DNA from: Curtobacterium poinsettiae
GTDB taxonomy: Bacteria > Actinomycetota > Actinomycetes > Actinomycetales > Microbacteriaceae
Length of the DNA stretch: 64,000 bases
Assembly (NCBI RefSeq): GCF_025677645.1
Contig: NZ_CP106879.1
Span: 1,426,001 to 1,490,000, forward strand
Direction of reading: 5' to 3'
This document shows positions 8,255-19,232 of this stretch, one piece after another. A program made the position numbers and the translations under genes. Within the stretch, counting starts at the first letter, position 1. Every line of letters begins with the position of its first letter. Under the pieces are notes generated by a model. That model had not been told where the DNA came from and did no database searches. It saw only the letters and a program-made list of their open reading frames with translations.

Positions 8255-8509
8255 TCAGCCGAGCGCGAGCACGGGTGCCCGGTGGTCGCCGAGCTCGTCG
8301 ATGCGCCACGGCCGAGCCCCGCGCACCGTCAGGCCGAGCTGCACGAGCACGAACCCGACGTGCGGCTCGACGTCGGGGTCCCACGGCCCCTCGACGCCCA
8401 GGCCGAACGCGCCGAGTTCGTCGTCAGCCTCGTCCCGCAGGGTCAGCCGCCACCGCCCGTCGCCGAGTTCCTCGACCACGGCCCAGCGGGCGGTGCCGAA
8501 CCGGCTCAC
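8255..8509 (-). CDS. Small hypothetical protein coupled to the FBP-type gene
   Basis: 84 aa, beginning V(M)SRFGTARWAVVEELGDGR, beta-rich and acidic, with no recognised family. The GTG start (8507-8509) overlaps the stop of the upstream FBP-domain gene as GTGA, so the two are almost certainly co-translated. Longer frames upstream would lie inside the FBP gene and show the biased composition of an overlapping frame, so I reject them. Function unknown; a partner role to the FBP-type protein is only suggested by coupling. Confidence 0.6.
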   Translation of the reverse strand: MSRFGTARWAVVEELGDGRWRLTLRDEADDELGAFGLGVEGPWDPDVEPHVGFVLVQLGLTVRGARPWRIDELGDHRAPVLALG

Positions 8510-8988
8510 GCCGTCCCGGTGATGTCCGCGGTGAAGTTCTGCACGCGCTGCAGCAGGGAGGCGCCACGCATCGCGATGGTCGCGGGCGGGTTCAGGTGCG
8601 GCGGCGCGGTCCGGATGAGCATCGGGCACCCGAGGTCTTCGCAGATGTAGGTGCCGATCGTGTTGCCGTTGCGCCCGGACTCACCGGCACGCGCTGCGGA
8701 GAACAGCCGGACCTGGGTCGCGGGCTGCGGCGAGTGGCAGAACGAGCACATCGCGGCGATGCCGGGGCGCAGCGAGCCACCGGCGGACCGGACGACGATG
8801 CCCGCCGGGCGCTCGTCCATCCAGGACACGATGTACCCGCGGCGGGCGGCCTGCGGGTCGCGCCAGCCCAGGAACTCGCGTTCGTCCCAGAGCGTCTCGT
8901 GCAGGCCGGGGATGGGCAGCTGTGCGAGTTCGTCGGGGGTGGCGTTCACGAACGACGATCGGATGTCGGCTTCGGTCAGTGGCTTCAC
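8506..8988 (-). CDS. FBP/FusB-type treble-clef zinc protein
   Basis: 160 aa. The C-terminal half carries a four-cysteine zinc site: CSFC (residues about 81-84) and CEDLGC, with the surrounding RLFSAARAGESGRNGNTIGTYIC typical of FBP/FusB-like proteins. FusB relatives bind elongation factor G and can relieve fusidic-acid-type blockage of the ribosome. Actinobacterial members are common and of unproven function. GTG start; TAGGGT on the minus strand lies about 9 bases upstream. It is followed by the coupled 84-aa protein. The zinc site is clear; a role in EF-G rescue is family-based inference. Confidence 0.75.
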   Translation of the reverse strand: MKPLTEADIRSSFVNATPDELAQLPIPGLHETLWDEREFLGWRDPQAARRGYIVSWMDERPAGIVVRSAGGSLRPGIAAMCSFCHSPQPATQVRLFSAARAGESGRNGNTIGTYICEDLGCPMLIRTAPPHLNPPATIAMRGASLLQRVQNFTADITGTA

Positions 8989-9025
8989 GGTGCTGACACC
9001 CTATTCCTCGCCTCCGACAGGGGCG

Positions 9026-9763
9026 CTACGACAGCCTGGAGGCACGGATCGCCCCGAGCGCGCTGCTCCCGTCCGCCACCAGCACCGCCCGGCGCAGTGC
9101 GTCGCGTCCGACGCGACGGGCCGCCGCGTCGTCCGCGGCGAACTCGACGAGCACACGCGTCGACCGCGCCATCGCGCGCGCGCCGGGCACCCACGGGACC
9201 GCACGTTCGATCGATTCCGCGACCGCGACCGCAGCCGCGTGGTGCTGGGTCAGGTGGGCGCGTTCGTGGGCGACCACGGCCTCCAGTTCGTCGGTGCGCA
9301 ACCGGTCTGCCAAGCCGGTGCTGACGAGCACGCCACCGCTCCGACCCGGCACGGCGCACGCCAGTGCGTGGTCGGCCTCGACGACGGCGACGGGGGTGCC
9401 GTCGATCTCGCGGTGCGGGGCGACGCCGGAACGCATCGCCTGCCGGACGGCCTCGTGTTCCGGACCGGGGCGCACCCGGACCGCGACGACGAACGCGACG
9501 ACCGCGAGCAGCGCGACGCCGACGTTGAAGCCGTGCGTGGGGGAGTCGTCCCCGCCGAACAGCTCGGTGACCGGACGGTCGGCGAGCACCACGAGGGTGA
9601 TGCCGGCCACGAAGCCGACGACGCCGAGCAGGACCGCGACCGACCAGCAGACCAGCGCGGTGCGGGGCAGGTCGATCGTCCAGGCGGAACGGGTCAGGAC
9701 CCGGGGTGCGAACACCACCACCGCGAGTGCGAGGACGATGAGCGCGATGCCGGCGACGACCAC
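9026..9763 (-). CDS. M56/M48-like membrane metallopeptidase (BlaR1-type partner of BlaI)
   Basis: 245 aa with N-terminal membrane helices (about 3-20, 35-60, 78-95). It has a zinc peptidase site HERAH (H166, E167, H170) and a third ligand region EFAADDAAARR near 208. It lies 13 bases downstream of a BlaI-type repressor gene, the usual arrangement for signal-responsive peptidase/repressor pairs. No extracellular penicillin-binding sensor domain is present, so it is shorter than BlaR1/MecR1. It probably removes the BlaI repressor or another membrane substrate on an unknown signal. The 37-base gap to the FBP gene holds nothing recognisable. Confidence 0.82.
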   Translation of the reverse strand: MVVAGIALIVLALAVVVFAPRVLTRSAWTIDLPRTALVCWSVAVLLGVVGFVAGITLVVLADRPVTELFGGDDSPTHGFNVGVALLAVVAFVVAVRVRPGPEHEAVRQAMRSGVAPHREIDGTPVAVVEADHALACAVPGRSGGVLVSTGLADRLRTDELEAVVAHERAHLTQHHAAAVAVAESIERAVPWVPGARAMARSTRVLVEFAADDAAARRVGRDALRRAVLVADGSSALGAIRASRLS

Positions 9764-9776
9764 GGTGCGCGGCCGG

Positions 9777-10151
9777 TCAGGAGCGGGCGCGGGCGTCGAG
9801 GGCGCGGCGCAGGGCCTCGAGGTCGTCCGAGGCGAGTGAGCCGGTGAACCGCAGCAGCGCGGCCTCGCGGTCGGACGATGCGGCCAGCGCGCTCGACATC
9901 AGGGAGGCGGTCTGCTCGTCGCGACTGTGCACGGCGCGGAACGTCAGGGGAGCGTCGTCGTGCTGCTCGCGTTCCACCTGGCCCTTGCGGCCGAGCCGGT
10001 CGAGCACGGTGAGGACGGTCGTCAGCGCGGGGCGGGGCTCCGGGAACGCGTCGAGCACCTGGCGTGCGGTGCGCCCGGCGTCGGCGGAGCGGAGTGCGTC
10101 GAGCACCGCCTGCTCCAGCTGCCCGCGGGGGCGCGATCGTTGTCCGGCCAT
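9777..10151 (-). CDS. BlaI/MecI/CopY-family transcriptional repressor
   Basis: 124 aa winged-helix repressor: QLEQAVLDALRSADAGRTAR then PALTTVLTVLDRLGRKGQVE (recognition helix and wing), followed by a dimerising C-terminal helix pair. First gene of a two-gene unit with the M56 peptidase. TAGAAT (10158-10163 on the minus strand) lies 6 bases before the ATG, so the mRNA is likely leaderless. A perfect 14-base palindrome at 10172-10185 sits in the promoter spacer and is a good candidate autoregulatory operator. No beta-lactamase gene is nearby; the regulon is unknown. Confidence 0.88.
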   Translation of the reverse strand: MAGQRSRPRGQLEQAVLDALRSADAGRTARQVLDAFPEPRPALTTVLTVLDRLGRKGQVEREQHDDAPLTFRAVHSRDEQTASLMSSALAASSDREAALLRFTGSLASDDLEALRRALDARARS

Positions 10152-10171
10152 CCCCGCATTCTACGAGATGT

Positions 10172-10185
10172 CGAACGGCCGTTCG
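10172..10185. promoter_or_regulatory. Candidate BlaI operator palindrome
   Basis: CGAACGGCCGTTCG is a perfect 14-base palindrome located between the expected -35 and the -10 (TAGAAT, 10158-10163) of the leaderless blaI-like gene. The position fits autorepression. It is also about 27 bases upstream of a TATGCT (10213-10218) that could be the -10 of the glycine riboswitch transcript. Confidence 0.5.
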
Positions 10186-10250
10186 CGACACACGCTCGAA
10201 ACGCGGCCTCGGTATGCTCGTCGCGGACAACTGAACACACCGGCCGCTCA

Positions 10251-10492
10251 TCCGTCGCGGGAGACGCCGTGCACGTACCTCCGGGTACGTCGTGCCCTCG
10301 GGTACACCGCGCCCTCGGGCGCACGCACGGCACCGAAGGAGCAATCCCCCCGTCAATCTCTCAGGTCCCACACCGCAGCGGACAGGCCACTCTGAAAAGC
10401 AGACGCTCGGTCGTCTCGCCCACGGTGAAAGCCGCCGGACCTCACGGGCCGCGGTGAAACTCTCAGGCCCATGACAGAGGGGGAGTTCCACC
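10251..10492 (+). promoter_or_regulatory. Tandem glycine riboswitch (two aptamers) upstream of gcvT
   Basis: Aptamer 1 spans about 10251-10383, with the conserved CACCGAAGGAGCAA and AATCTCTCAGG followed by GCGGACAGGC. Aptamer 2 spans about 10384-10492, with CGGTGAAAGCC, GGTGAAACTCTCAGGC and ATGACAGAGGGGGA. This matches the glycine riboswitch consensus and lies directly before gcvT, its usual target. In aptamer 1 an arm closed by GCCGTGC (10266-10272) and GCACGGC (10325-10331) is enlarged and holds extra GC-rich hairpins. A stem-loop after aptamer 2 (10491-10509, CCCGGCGA/TCGCCGGG) precedes the gcvT ribosome-binding site and may be part of the expression platform. Glycine binding is expected to raise gcv expression. 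Confidence 0.93.
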
Positions 10493-10536
10493 CGGCGATC
10501 GTCGCCGGGCCCTGCCGATGCCAGGAGAACTCCGCC

Positions 10537-11682
10537 ATGAGTCCGTCCCCACTGCCCACGCCGGGTCAGCGTTCGTCGCCGCTCGAAGCCGTGCACGAGG
10601 CCGCCGGTGCGACCTTCACCGACTTCGCCGGGTACCGCATGCCCGTGCGCTACTCGTCGGACCTCGCCGAGCACCACGCCGTGCGCCAGGCCGCCGGGGT
10701 CTTCGACCTGTCGCACATGGCCGAGATCGGGGTGACCGGCACCGACGCCGTCGCCTTCCTCGACCACGCGCTCGCCGGGTCCTTCGGCACGATGCCGATC
10801 GGCCGCGCCAAGTACTCGCTGCTGCTCGCCGAGGACGGCGGGATCCTCGACGACCTGGTCGTGTACCGGACCGACGACGACGTCTTCCTGGTCGTCGCGA
10901 ACGCGGCCAACCGCGACGTCGCCGTCAGCGCGCTCACCGCCCGTGCCGACGGGTTCGACGTCGAGGTCTCCGACGACTCCGACACCACGGCCCTCGTCGC
11001 GATCCAGGGCCCCGCGGCTGCCGGCACGCTGGACGCGCTCGTCGTCGCCGACCGCCTGCAGCCCGAGACCCCGCTCGACGAACTCGGGTACTACCGCGTG
11101 CTGCACGCGCTGTTCGACGGTGCCGACGTGCTCGTCGCGCGGACCGGGTACACCGGCGAGGACGGCTTCGAGGTCTACTCCGCCCCGGACACCGCCCCCG
11201 TGCTGTGGGACGCCCTGCTCGAGGCCGGTGCCGACCGCGGGGTCGTCCCCGCCGGGCTCGCCGCACGGGACACGCTGCGGCTCGAGGCCGGCATGCCCCT
11301 GTACGGGCACGAACTCGGCACCGACGTCCGTCCGGCCCAGGCCGGCCTCGGCCGCGTCGTCGCGAAGGACGGCGACTTCGTCGGAGCTGCCGGCGTCACC
11401 CCGTCCGCGGACGCCCGGGTGCTCGTCGGCCTGGTGACCGAGGGACGCCGCGCTCCCCGCGCCGGCTACGACGTCGTGCTCGACGGCACGGTCGTCGGCA
11501 CCGTGACCTCGGGCGCGCTCTCGCCGACGCTCGGCCACCCCGTCGCGATGGCCTTCGTCGACCCCGCCGCGCTCGCGGCCGTGTCGGACGGGGCACAGGC
11601 CCTCCACATCGACGTCCGCGGGACTGCCGTCCCCAGCACGATCTCCGCGTTCCCCTTCTACCGCCGCGCCTCGAAAGGCTGA
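10537..11682 (+). CDS. gcvT: Glycine cleavage system T protein (aminomethyltransferase)
   Basis: 381 aa. GcvT moves the one-carbon unit from the lipoyl-bound aminomethyl group of GcvH to tetrahydrofolate, releasing ammonia. Family marks: [15 protein letters not shown] near the N-terminus, [26 protein letters not shown] and [19 protein letters not shown] chose the ATG at 10537 because it has AGGAG 9 bases upstream. An in-frame ATG at 10471 falls inside the riboswitch and would add non-conserved residues. It is the first gene of gcvT-gcvH-gcvP, controlled by the tandem glycine riboswitch. Confidence 0.95.
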   Translation: MSPSPLPTPGQRSSPLEAVHEAAGATFTDFAGYRMPVRYSSDLAEHHAVRQAAGVFDLSHMAEIGVTGTDAVAFLDHALAGSFGTMPIGRAKYSLLLAEDGGILDDLVVYRTDDDVFLVVANAANRDVAVSALTARADGFDVEVSDDSDTTALVAIQGPAAAGTLDALVVADRLQPETPLDELGYYRVLHALFDGADVLVARTGYTGEDGFEVYSAPDTAPVLWDALLEAGADRGVVPAGLAARDTLRLEAGMPLYGHELGTDVRPAQAGLGRVVAKDGDFVGAAGVTPSADARVLVGLVTEGRRAPRAGYDVVLDGTVVGTVTSGALSPTLGHPVAMAFVDPAALAAVSDGAQALHIDVRGTAVPSTISAFPFYRRASKG

Positions 11683-11686
11683 CCCC

Positions 11687-12060
11687 ATGACCGACCAGAC
11701 CGCACTCCAGTACACGGCCGACCACGAGTGGCTGCTCGTCGAGGGCGACACCGTCACCGTCGGCATCACCGACCACGCCGCCGAGCAGCTCGGTGACGTC
11801 GTCTACGTCGAGCTCCCCGCCGTCGGCACCGCCACGACCGCCGGTGCACAGATCGGCGAGATCGAGTCGACCAAGAGCGTCGGCGAGCTCTTCGCCCCGA
11901 TCGAGGGCGAGGTCGTCGAGGTCAACGACGCCGTCGTCGACACCCCCGACACCGTCAACCAGGACCCGTTCGGTGCTGGCTGGCTCGTGAAGATCAAGGT
12001 CGACGGCACCTCGTTCCCCGAGGACCTGATGGACCACGACGCGTACCGGGCCTCCATCGC

Positions 12061-12064
<4 letters not shown>
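11687..12064 (+). CDS. gcvH: Glycine cleavage system H protein (lipoyl carrier)
   Basis: 125 aa, standard length. The lipoylated lysine is K63 in [32 protein letters not shown] is the conserved hammerhead region. The protein shuttles the methylamine group between GcvP and GcvT. It starts 4 bases after gcvT, and its stop overlaps the gcvP ATG (ATGA), so the three proteins are translated as a coupled operon. Confidence 0.97.
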
Positions 12065-14982
<2,918 letters not shown>

Positions 14983-15037
14983 TCCCGACCGGCGCCGACA
15001 CCCCATCGTCGCCGTGCGCTCCGTCGCCGAGCGCCTC

Positions 15038-15067
15038 GTGCCCCGTCCGGTCCTCCGGGCGGGGCGC
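15038..15067 (+). terminator. Terminator hairpin after gcvP
   Basis: A 13-base stem (15038-15050 with 15055-15067, two G-U pairs) with loop TCCT follows gcvP by 56 bases. The 533-base gap from gcvP to the next gene holds this hairpin, the palindromic repeat at 15137-15199, an inverted repeat at 15317-15365 and a promoter at 15421-15450. I see no gene in it. Confidence 0.7.
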
Positions 15068-15136
15068 GGTCGTGTCCGGCGGGGGTCGGACGGGGCACGG
15101 CCGCGTCCCGGGTGGTCACGACACCCCGTTCAGTTC

Positions 15137-15199
15137 CGCCGACCGGTCACGAACCGTCGTCAGAACCCGTGCCGACCGACAGTTCGTGACCACTCGGCG
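15137..15199. repeat. 63-base palindromic repeat, copy 1
   Basis: Imperfect inverted repeat: arms 15137-15159 and 15177-15199 (23 bases each) around a 17-base centre. Core GGTCACGAAC in the left arm and CGACAGTTCGTGACC in the right. The same architecture with identical arm and centre lengths recurs at 38238, 38451, 50725 and 50840. Confidence 0.8.
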
Positions 15200-15316
15200 A
15201 GCCAACCACGGCGGGTCCTCCCCGCTCGGCGCAGCCCGCAAGCCGTACCCCTGAGCGATGCTCGGCCGTCCCCCGACTTGCACAGAAGTGTGACGCAGTG
15301 CAATGGATTTCATGCG

Positions 15317-15406
15317 GATGCAACAAAAACGCACCCTTCACCGGCAGGCGCGCGAATGTTGCATCTTCTCGCAAGGATCGTGCAAGTTGGTTACCGGCGT
15401 GTAACC
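15317..15406. promoter_or_regulatory. Inverted repeats upstream of the first peptide-binding lipoprotein gene
   Basis: GATGCAAC (15317-15324) and GTTGCATC (15358-15365) form a perfect 8-base inverted repeat. GGTTAC (15389-15394) and GTAACC (15401-15406) form a second. Both lie just upstream of the promoter at 15421-15450, so they are candidate operators for the transporter. TGCAAC and GTTAC also occur close together near 25890-25905, in front of the second transporter. Confidence 0.4.
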
Positions 15407-15420
15407 GTTCGCTCCAGGGT

Positions 15421-15450
15421 TTGGACGCCGCTGTTCACCTTGCCTACAGT
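15421..15450 (+). promoter_or_regulatory. Candidate sigma-70-type promoter for the first Dpp/Opp operon
   Basis: TTGGAC (15421-15426) and TACAGT (15445-15450) are separated by 18 bases, about 65 bases before the lipoprotein start. Good match to actinobacterial primary promoters. Confidence 0.55.
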
Positions 15451-15515
15451 GCAAAGGTCAAACGCGCCCGGGCGACACCGCTGTGCCCTGCGCGTCCCAT
15501 GCACCAGGAGGAACC

Positions 15516-17141
15516 TTGATCAAGAAGCGCGCCGGGCTCTCAGCCCTCGCCGTGCTCGGGGCCACAGCACTCGCCCTGACCGCCTGCTCCAGCAACAGCT
15601 CCGACGGGGGTGGCTCGGGCTCGGCGAACGCGTCCGGGATCGTCACCACCAACGGCAGCGAGCCCCAGAACCCGCTGATCCCGTCGAACACCACCGAGAC
15701 CGGTGGCGGCAAGATCATCGACTCGCTCTTCGAGGGCCTCGTCTCGTACGACGCCGACGGCAAGCCGGTCAACGAGGTCGCCAAGAGCATCGACACCGAT
15801 GACTCGAAGACGTTCGACATCACGCTGAACACCAACTACACCTTCACCAACGGCGAGAAGGTCACGGCCGAGTCGTTCACCAAGGCGTGGAACTGGGCAG
15901 CCCAGAAGTCGAACGCCCAGGGCGCCAGCTACTTCTTCGAGAACATCGAGGGCTACAACGCCGACAAGGACTCCGAGCTCACCGGCCTCAAGGTCGTGGA
16001 CGACGACGAGTTCACCGTCACGCTGAAGTCGGCGCAGTCCGACTTCCCGCTGTCGCTCGGCTACTCGGCGTTCGTGCCGCTGCCGTCGGCGTTCTACGAC
16101 GACACCAAGGCGTTCGGTGAGAACCCGATCGGCAACGGCCCGTACAAGCTCGACGGGAAGAAGGCCTGGACGCACAACCAGTCCATCAAGCTCGTCACCA
16201 ACAAGGACTACGAGGGCAAGCGCAAGCCGAAGAACGGTGGTCTGACGATCACGTTCTACGCTTCGCAGGACACCGCGTACTCCGACGCCCAGGGCGGCAA
16301 CCTCGACGTCCTCGACGCCGTGCCGGACAGCGCCTTCAAGACCTACAAGTCCGACTTCCCGGACTCGAACGTCAACCAGCCCGCCGCGATCTTCCAGGCG
16401 ATCTACCTGCCCTACTACCTCGATCACTGGAAGGGTGAAGAGGGCAAGCTGCGTCGCGAGGCCGTCTCGATGGCGATCAACCGCAAGCAGATCACCGACA
16501 AGATCTTCGACGGCACCCGCACCCCGGCCAAGGACTTCACCTCCCCGGTGATCGCCGGCTGGAACGACGACCTCGACGGTTCGGACGTCCTGGACTACGA
16601 CGAGTCCGAGGCCAAGAAGCTCTGGGCCGAGGCCGACAAGATCTCGAAGTACGACGACACGCTCACCATCACGTACAACGCCGATGGTGGCCACGAGGCC
16701 TGGGTGACCGCGGTCACGAACTCGATCTCGAACACGCTCGGCATCAAGGCCGAGGGCAACGCGATCCCGACGTTCCAGGAAGCCCTGGACCTCCAGACGA
16801 ACGACAAGCTCACGGGCGGCAGCCGCACCGGTTGGCAGGCCGACTACCCGTCGCTGTACAACTTCCTCGGCCCGACCATGGGTGAGGGCTCGTCGAACAA
16901 CTACTCGCGGTACGACTCCAAGGAGTACAACGAGCTGCTCGCCAAGGGCCGTTCGGCTGCGACCGTCGAAGAGGGCAACAAGTCCTTCGACCAGGCTCAG
17001 GAACTCCTGTTCGAAGACCTGCCCGAGATCCCGCTCTGGTACTCCAACGTGACCGGTGTCTGGAACGCGGACAACGTCTCGAACGTGAAGTTCGGCTGGA
17101 ACTCGGTGCCGCTGTACTACGACATCGAGGTCAACAACTGA
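15516..17141 (+). CDS. Peptide/nickel ABC transporter substrate-binding lipoprotein (system 1)
   Basis: 541 aa. Signal peptide with lipobox LTAC, lipidated Cys24, then the SBP_bac_5 (DppA/OppA) fold: ESFTKAWNWAAQ, VPLPSAFYDD, GNGPYKLDG, REAVSMAINRKQI and a C-terminal IPLWYSN. The mature protein is Lys/Asp-rich, as usual for secreted lipoproteins. The start is TTG at 15516 with a perfect AGGAGG 4 bases upstream; there is no ATG or GTG between that Shine-Dalgarno sequence and the signal peptide. It captures peptides (or similar ligands) for the permeases that follow. The 220-base gap to the first permease contains a strong hairpin, so this gene is probably expressed above the rest of the operon. 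Confidence 0.92.
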   Translation: MIKKRAGLSALAVLGATALALTACSSNSSDGGGSGSANASGIVTTNGSEPQNPLIPSNTTETGGGKIIDSLFEGLVSYDADGKPVNEVAKSIDTDDSKTFDITLNTNYTFTNGEKVTAESFTKAWNWAAQKSNAQGASYFFENIEGYNADKDSELTGLKVVDDDEFTVTLKSAQSDFPLSLGYSAFVPLPSAFYDDTKAFGENPIGNGPYKLDGKKAWTHNQSIKLVTNKDYEGKRKPKNGGLTITFYASQDTAYSDAQGGNLDVLDAVPDSAFKTYKSDFPDSNVNQPAAIFQAIYLPYYLDHWKGEEGKLRREAVSMAINRKQITDKIFDGTRTPAKDFTSPVIAGWNDDLDGSDVLDYDESEAKKLWAEADKISKYDDTLTITYNADGGHEAWVTAVTNSISNTLGIKAEGNAIPTFQEALDLQTNDKLTGGSRTGWQADYPSLYNFLGPTMGEGSSNNYSRYDSKEYNELLAKGRSAATVEEGNKSFDQAQELLFEDLPEIPLWYSNVTGVWNADNVSNVKFGWNSVPLYYDIEVNN

Positions 17142-17196
17142 TCCAGGTCTCCTAGAGACCGAAGCGCGAGCAGGTATCCTGCTTCGCGATCACCGG

Positions 17197-17235
17197 ACGG
17201 GGGTTCGGGGGCCGCACAGGTCCCCGAACCCCCGT
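17197..17235 (+). terminator. Intra-operon hairpin between binding protein and permease genes
   Basis: Perfect 14-base stem (17197-17210 with 17222-17235, arm ACGGGGGTTCGGGG) with an 11-base loop. Its place between the lipoprotein and permease genes suggests partial termination or a 3'-end stabiliser that raises binding-protein mRNA over transporter mRNA. Confidence 0.65.
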
Positions 17236-17362
17236 ACCACGGTGACAACACCCCCACACAGCGGGCGCCCTCCCGCACCGGACATCCGTGCCGACCCTCG
17301 GACCGTCCACCCCTCACCACAATGAACCTGATCGACATCGCTCCGGACCGGGCAGTGATCTG

Positions 17363-18292
17363 ATGCTCTGGTACCTCGGCAAGCGCCTCCTGCAACTCAT
17401 CCCCGTGTTCTTCGGGGCCACGTTCCTCATCTACTTCCTGGTCTTCTCGCTGCCCGGCGACCCGATCGCCGCGCTGTTCGGCGACCGGCAGCCGTCGCCG
17501 CAGGTCATCGAGACGCTGCGTCAGCAGTACAACCTCGACAAGCCGTTCATCGTGCAGTACCTGCTCTGGATCGGCGGCGTGTTCCGCGGCGACCTCGGCG
17601 TGACCTACTCGGGTCTGCCCGTCAGCCAGCAGCTCGCATCGGCCTTCCCGATCACCGCGCGCCTGGCGATCCTCGCGCTCGTGTTCGAGGCCGTCGCCGG
17701 CATCGTCGTCGGCGTCATCGCGGGTCTGCGCAAGGGCAAGCTGTTCGACGCCACCGCGCTCGTCGTGTCGCTCCTGCTCATCTCGGTGCCGACCTTCGTC
17801 GTCGGGTTCGTGCTGCAGTACGTCTTCGGCATCAAGCTCGGACTGTTCCGGGTCACGGTGTCCGGCGAGGCGCCGTGGAGCGAACTCGTCCTGCCGGCGA
17901 TCGTCCTCGCCTCGGTCTCGTTCGCGTACATCGTGCGTCTGACCCGGGCCAGCGTCGCCGAGAACATGAGCGCCGACTTCGTGCGGACCGCCACGGCCAA
18001 GGGTCTGCCCCGTCGTCGTGTCGTCGGCGTGCACATCTTCCGGAACTCGCTCATCCCCGTGGTGACCTACCTGGGTGTCGACATCGGCAACCTGATGGTC
18101 GGCGCGATCGTCACCGAGGGCATCTTCAACATCAACGGTGTCGGCGGCACGGTGTTCCGCGCCGTCAAGCTCGGCGAGGGCCCGACGGTGGTCTCCTTCG
18201 TCGCCGTGATGGTCATCATCTTCATGCTCGCCAACCTCCTGGTGGACCTGCTCTACGCCGTCCTGGACCCGAGGATCCGCTATGCCAAGTAA
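17363..18292 (+). CDS. Dpp/Opp-type ABC permease, DppB subunit (system 1)
   Basis: 309 aa. MLWYLGKRLLQLIPVFFGAT is the typical DppB start. Six membrane segments follow, with the EAA loop near RTATAKGLPRRRVVGVHIFRNSLIPVV. It forms the membrane channel with the next gene. I chose the ATG at 17363; an upstream in-frame GTG/ATG would add an unconserved hydrophilic leader. It overlaps the DppC gene by 11 bases, showing translational coupling. Substrate is most likely short peptides, but related systems carry nickel, glutathione or oligosaccharides. Confidence 0.92.
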   Translation: MLWYLGKRLLQLIPVFFGATFLIYFLVFSLPGDPIAALFGDRQPSPQVIETLRQQYNLDKPFIVQYLLWIGGVFRGDLGVTYSGLPVSQQLASAFPITARLAILALVFEAVAGIVVGVIAGLRKGKLFDATALVVSLLLISVPTFVVGFVLQYVFGIKLGLFRVTVSGEAPWSELVLPAIVLASVSFAYIVRLTRASVAENMSADFVRTATAKGLPRRRVVGVHIFRNSLIPVVTYLGVDIGNLMVGAIVTEGIFNINGVGGTVFRAVKLGEGPTVVSFVAVMVIIFMLANLLVDLLYAVLDPRIRYAK

Positions 18293-19232
18293 CGCCGCAC
18301 CCCGCTCGGCGACGCACTACGTCGCCCCGCTCGAAGAAACCCCACTGCAGGCGGTCGACCAGGTCAACGAGGACGAGAAGACCCGTTCCCTGTGGACCGA
18401 CGCGTGGGAGTCCATGCGGACCCGTCCGACGTTCTGGATCTCCTCGATCCTGATCCTGCTGATCATCGTCGTCGCGGTCTTCCCGGGGCTCTTCGCCCAC
18501 GTCGACCCGCGGGCGTCGAACCTCGACAACAGCGACGGCGGACCCGAGGCCGGGCACATCCTCGGCTTCACGCGTCAGGGCTCGGACGTCTACGCCCGCG
18601 TGATCTGGGGTGCCCAAAACTCGCTCATCGTCGGCATCGTCGCGACGATCCTGGTGTCCGTCATCGGCATCGTGATCGGTTCCCTGGCCGGCTTCTACGG
18701 CGGCTGGCTCGACACGATCGTGTCCCGCATCGGTGACATCTTCTTCTCGATCCCGACCGTCCTCGGCGCGATCGTGATCATGTCGGTCATCCCCGCGCGG
18801 AACGCGATCACCGTCGCGCTCGTCCTCGCTGCGTTCGCGTGGCCGCAGATCGCCCGCATCATGCGTGGTGCCGTGCTGAGCGCGAAGCAGGCCGACTACG
18901 TCATGGCGTCGGCAGCCCTGGGCGTCAGCCGGTTCCGGACGCTCGTGCGCCACGTCATCCCGAACTCGCTCGCTCCGGTCATCGTGGTCGCGACCGTGTC
19001 GCTCGGCACGTTCATCGTGGCCGAGGCCACGCTGTCGTTCCTCGGCATCGGTCTGCCGCCGTCGGCGCTGAGCTGGGGCCTCGACATCGGCACCGCCCAG
19101 ACCTCGATCCGCACGAACCCGTCGACGATCTTCTGGCCGTCGGCAGCCCTGTCCATCACCGTGCTCGCGTTCCTGCTCCTCGGTGACGTGGTGCGCGACG
19201 CGCTCGACCCGAAGGCGAGGGCCCGCCGATGA
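18282..19232 (+). CDS. Dpp/Opp-type ABC permease, DppC subunit (system 1)
   Basis: 316 aa. It has an N-terminal cytoplasmic stretch (about 45 residues), the OppC_N helix (FWISSILILLIIVVAVFPGLF), the Dpp-type permease core and the EAA loop at ASAALGVSRFRTLVRHVIPNSL. It pairs with the preceding DppB subunit and overlaps it by 11 bases and the ATPase gene by 4 bases (ATGA). All features match the family. Confidence 0.92.
   Translation: MPSNAAPRSATHYVAPLEETPLQAVDQVNEDEKTRSLWTDAWESMRTRPTFWISSILILLIIVVAVFPGLFAHVDPRASNLDNSDGGPEAGHILGFTRQGSDVYARVIWGAQNSLIVGIVATILVSVIGIVIGSLAGFYGGWLDTIVSRIGDIFFSIPTVLGAIVIMSVIPARNAITVALVLAAFAWPQIARIMRGAVLSAKQADYVMASAALGVSRFRTLVRHVIPNSLAPVIVVATVSLGTFIVAEATLSFLGIGLPPSALSWGLDIGTAQTSIRTNPSTIFWPSAALSITVLAFLLLGDVVRDALDPKARARR

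Noticed and set aside
10251..10332. Short repeats with CTCGGG loops considered as a CRISPR-like or tandem-repeat locus
   Set aside because: They are internal hairpins of the glycine riboswitch arm, too short and without spacers.
14983..15515. Search for a tRNA or small protein in the large gap after gcvP
   Set aside because: No cloverleaf or credible coding frame found; terminator, palindromic repeat and promoter signals account for most of it.
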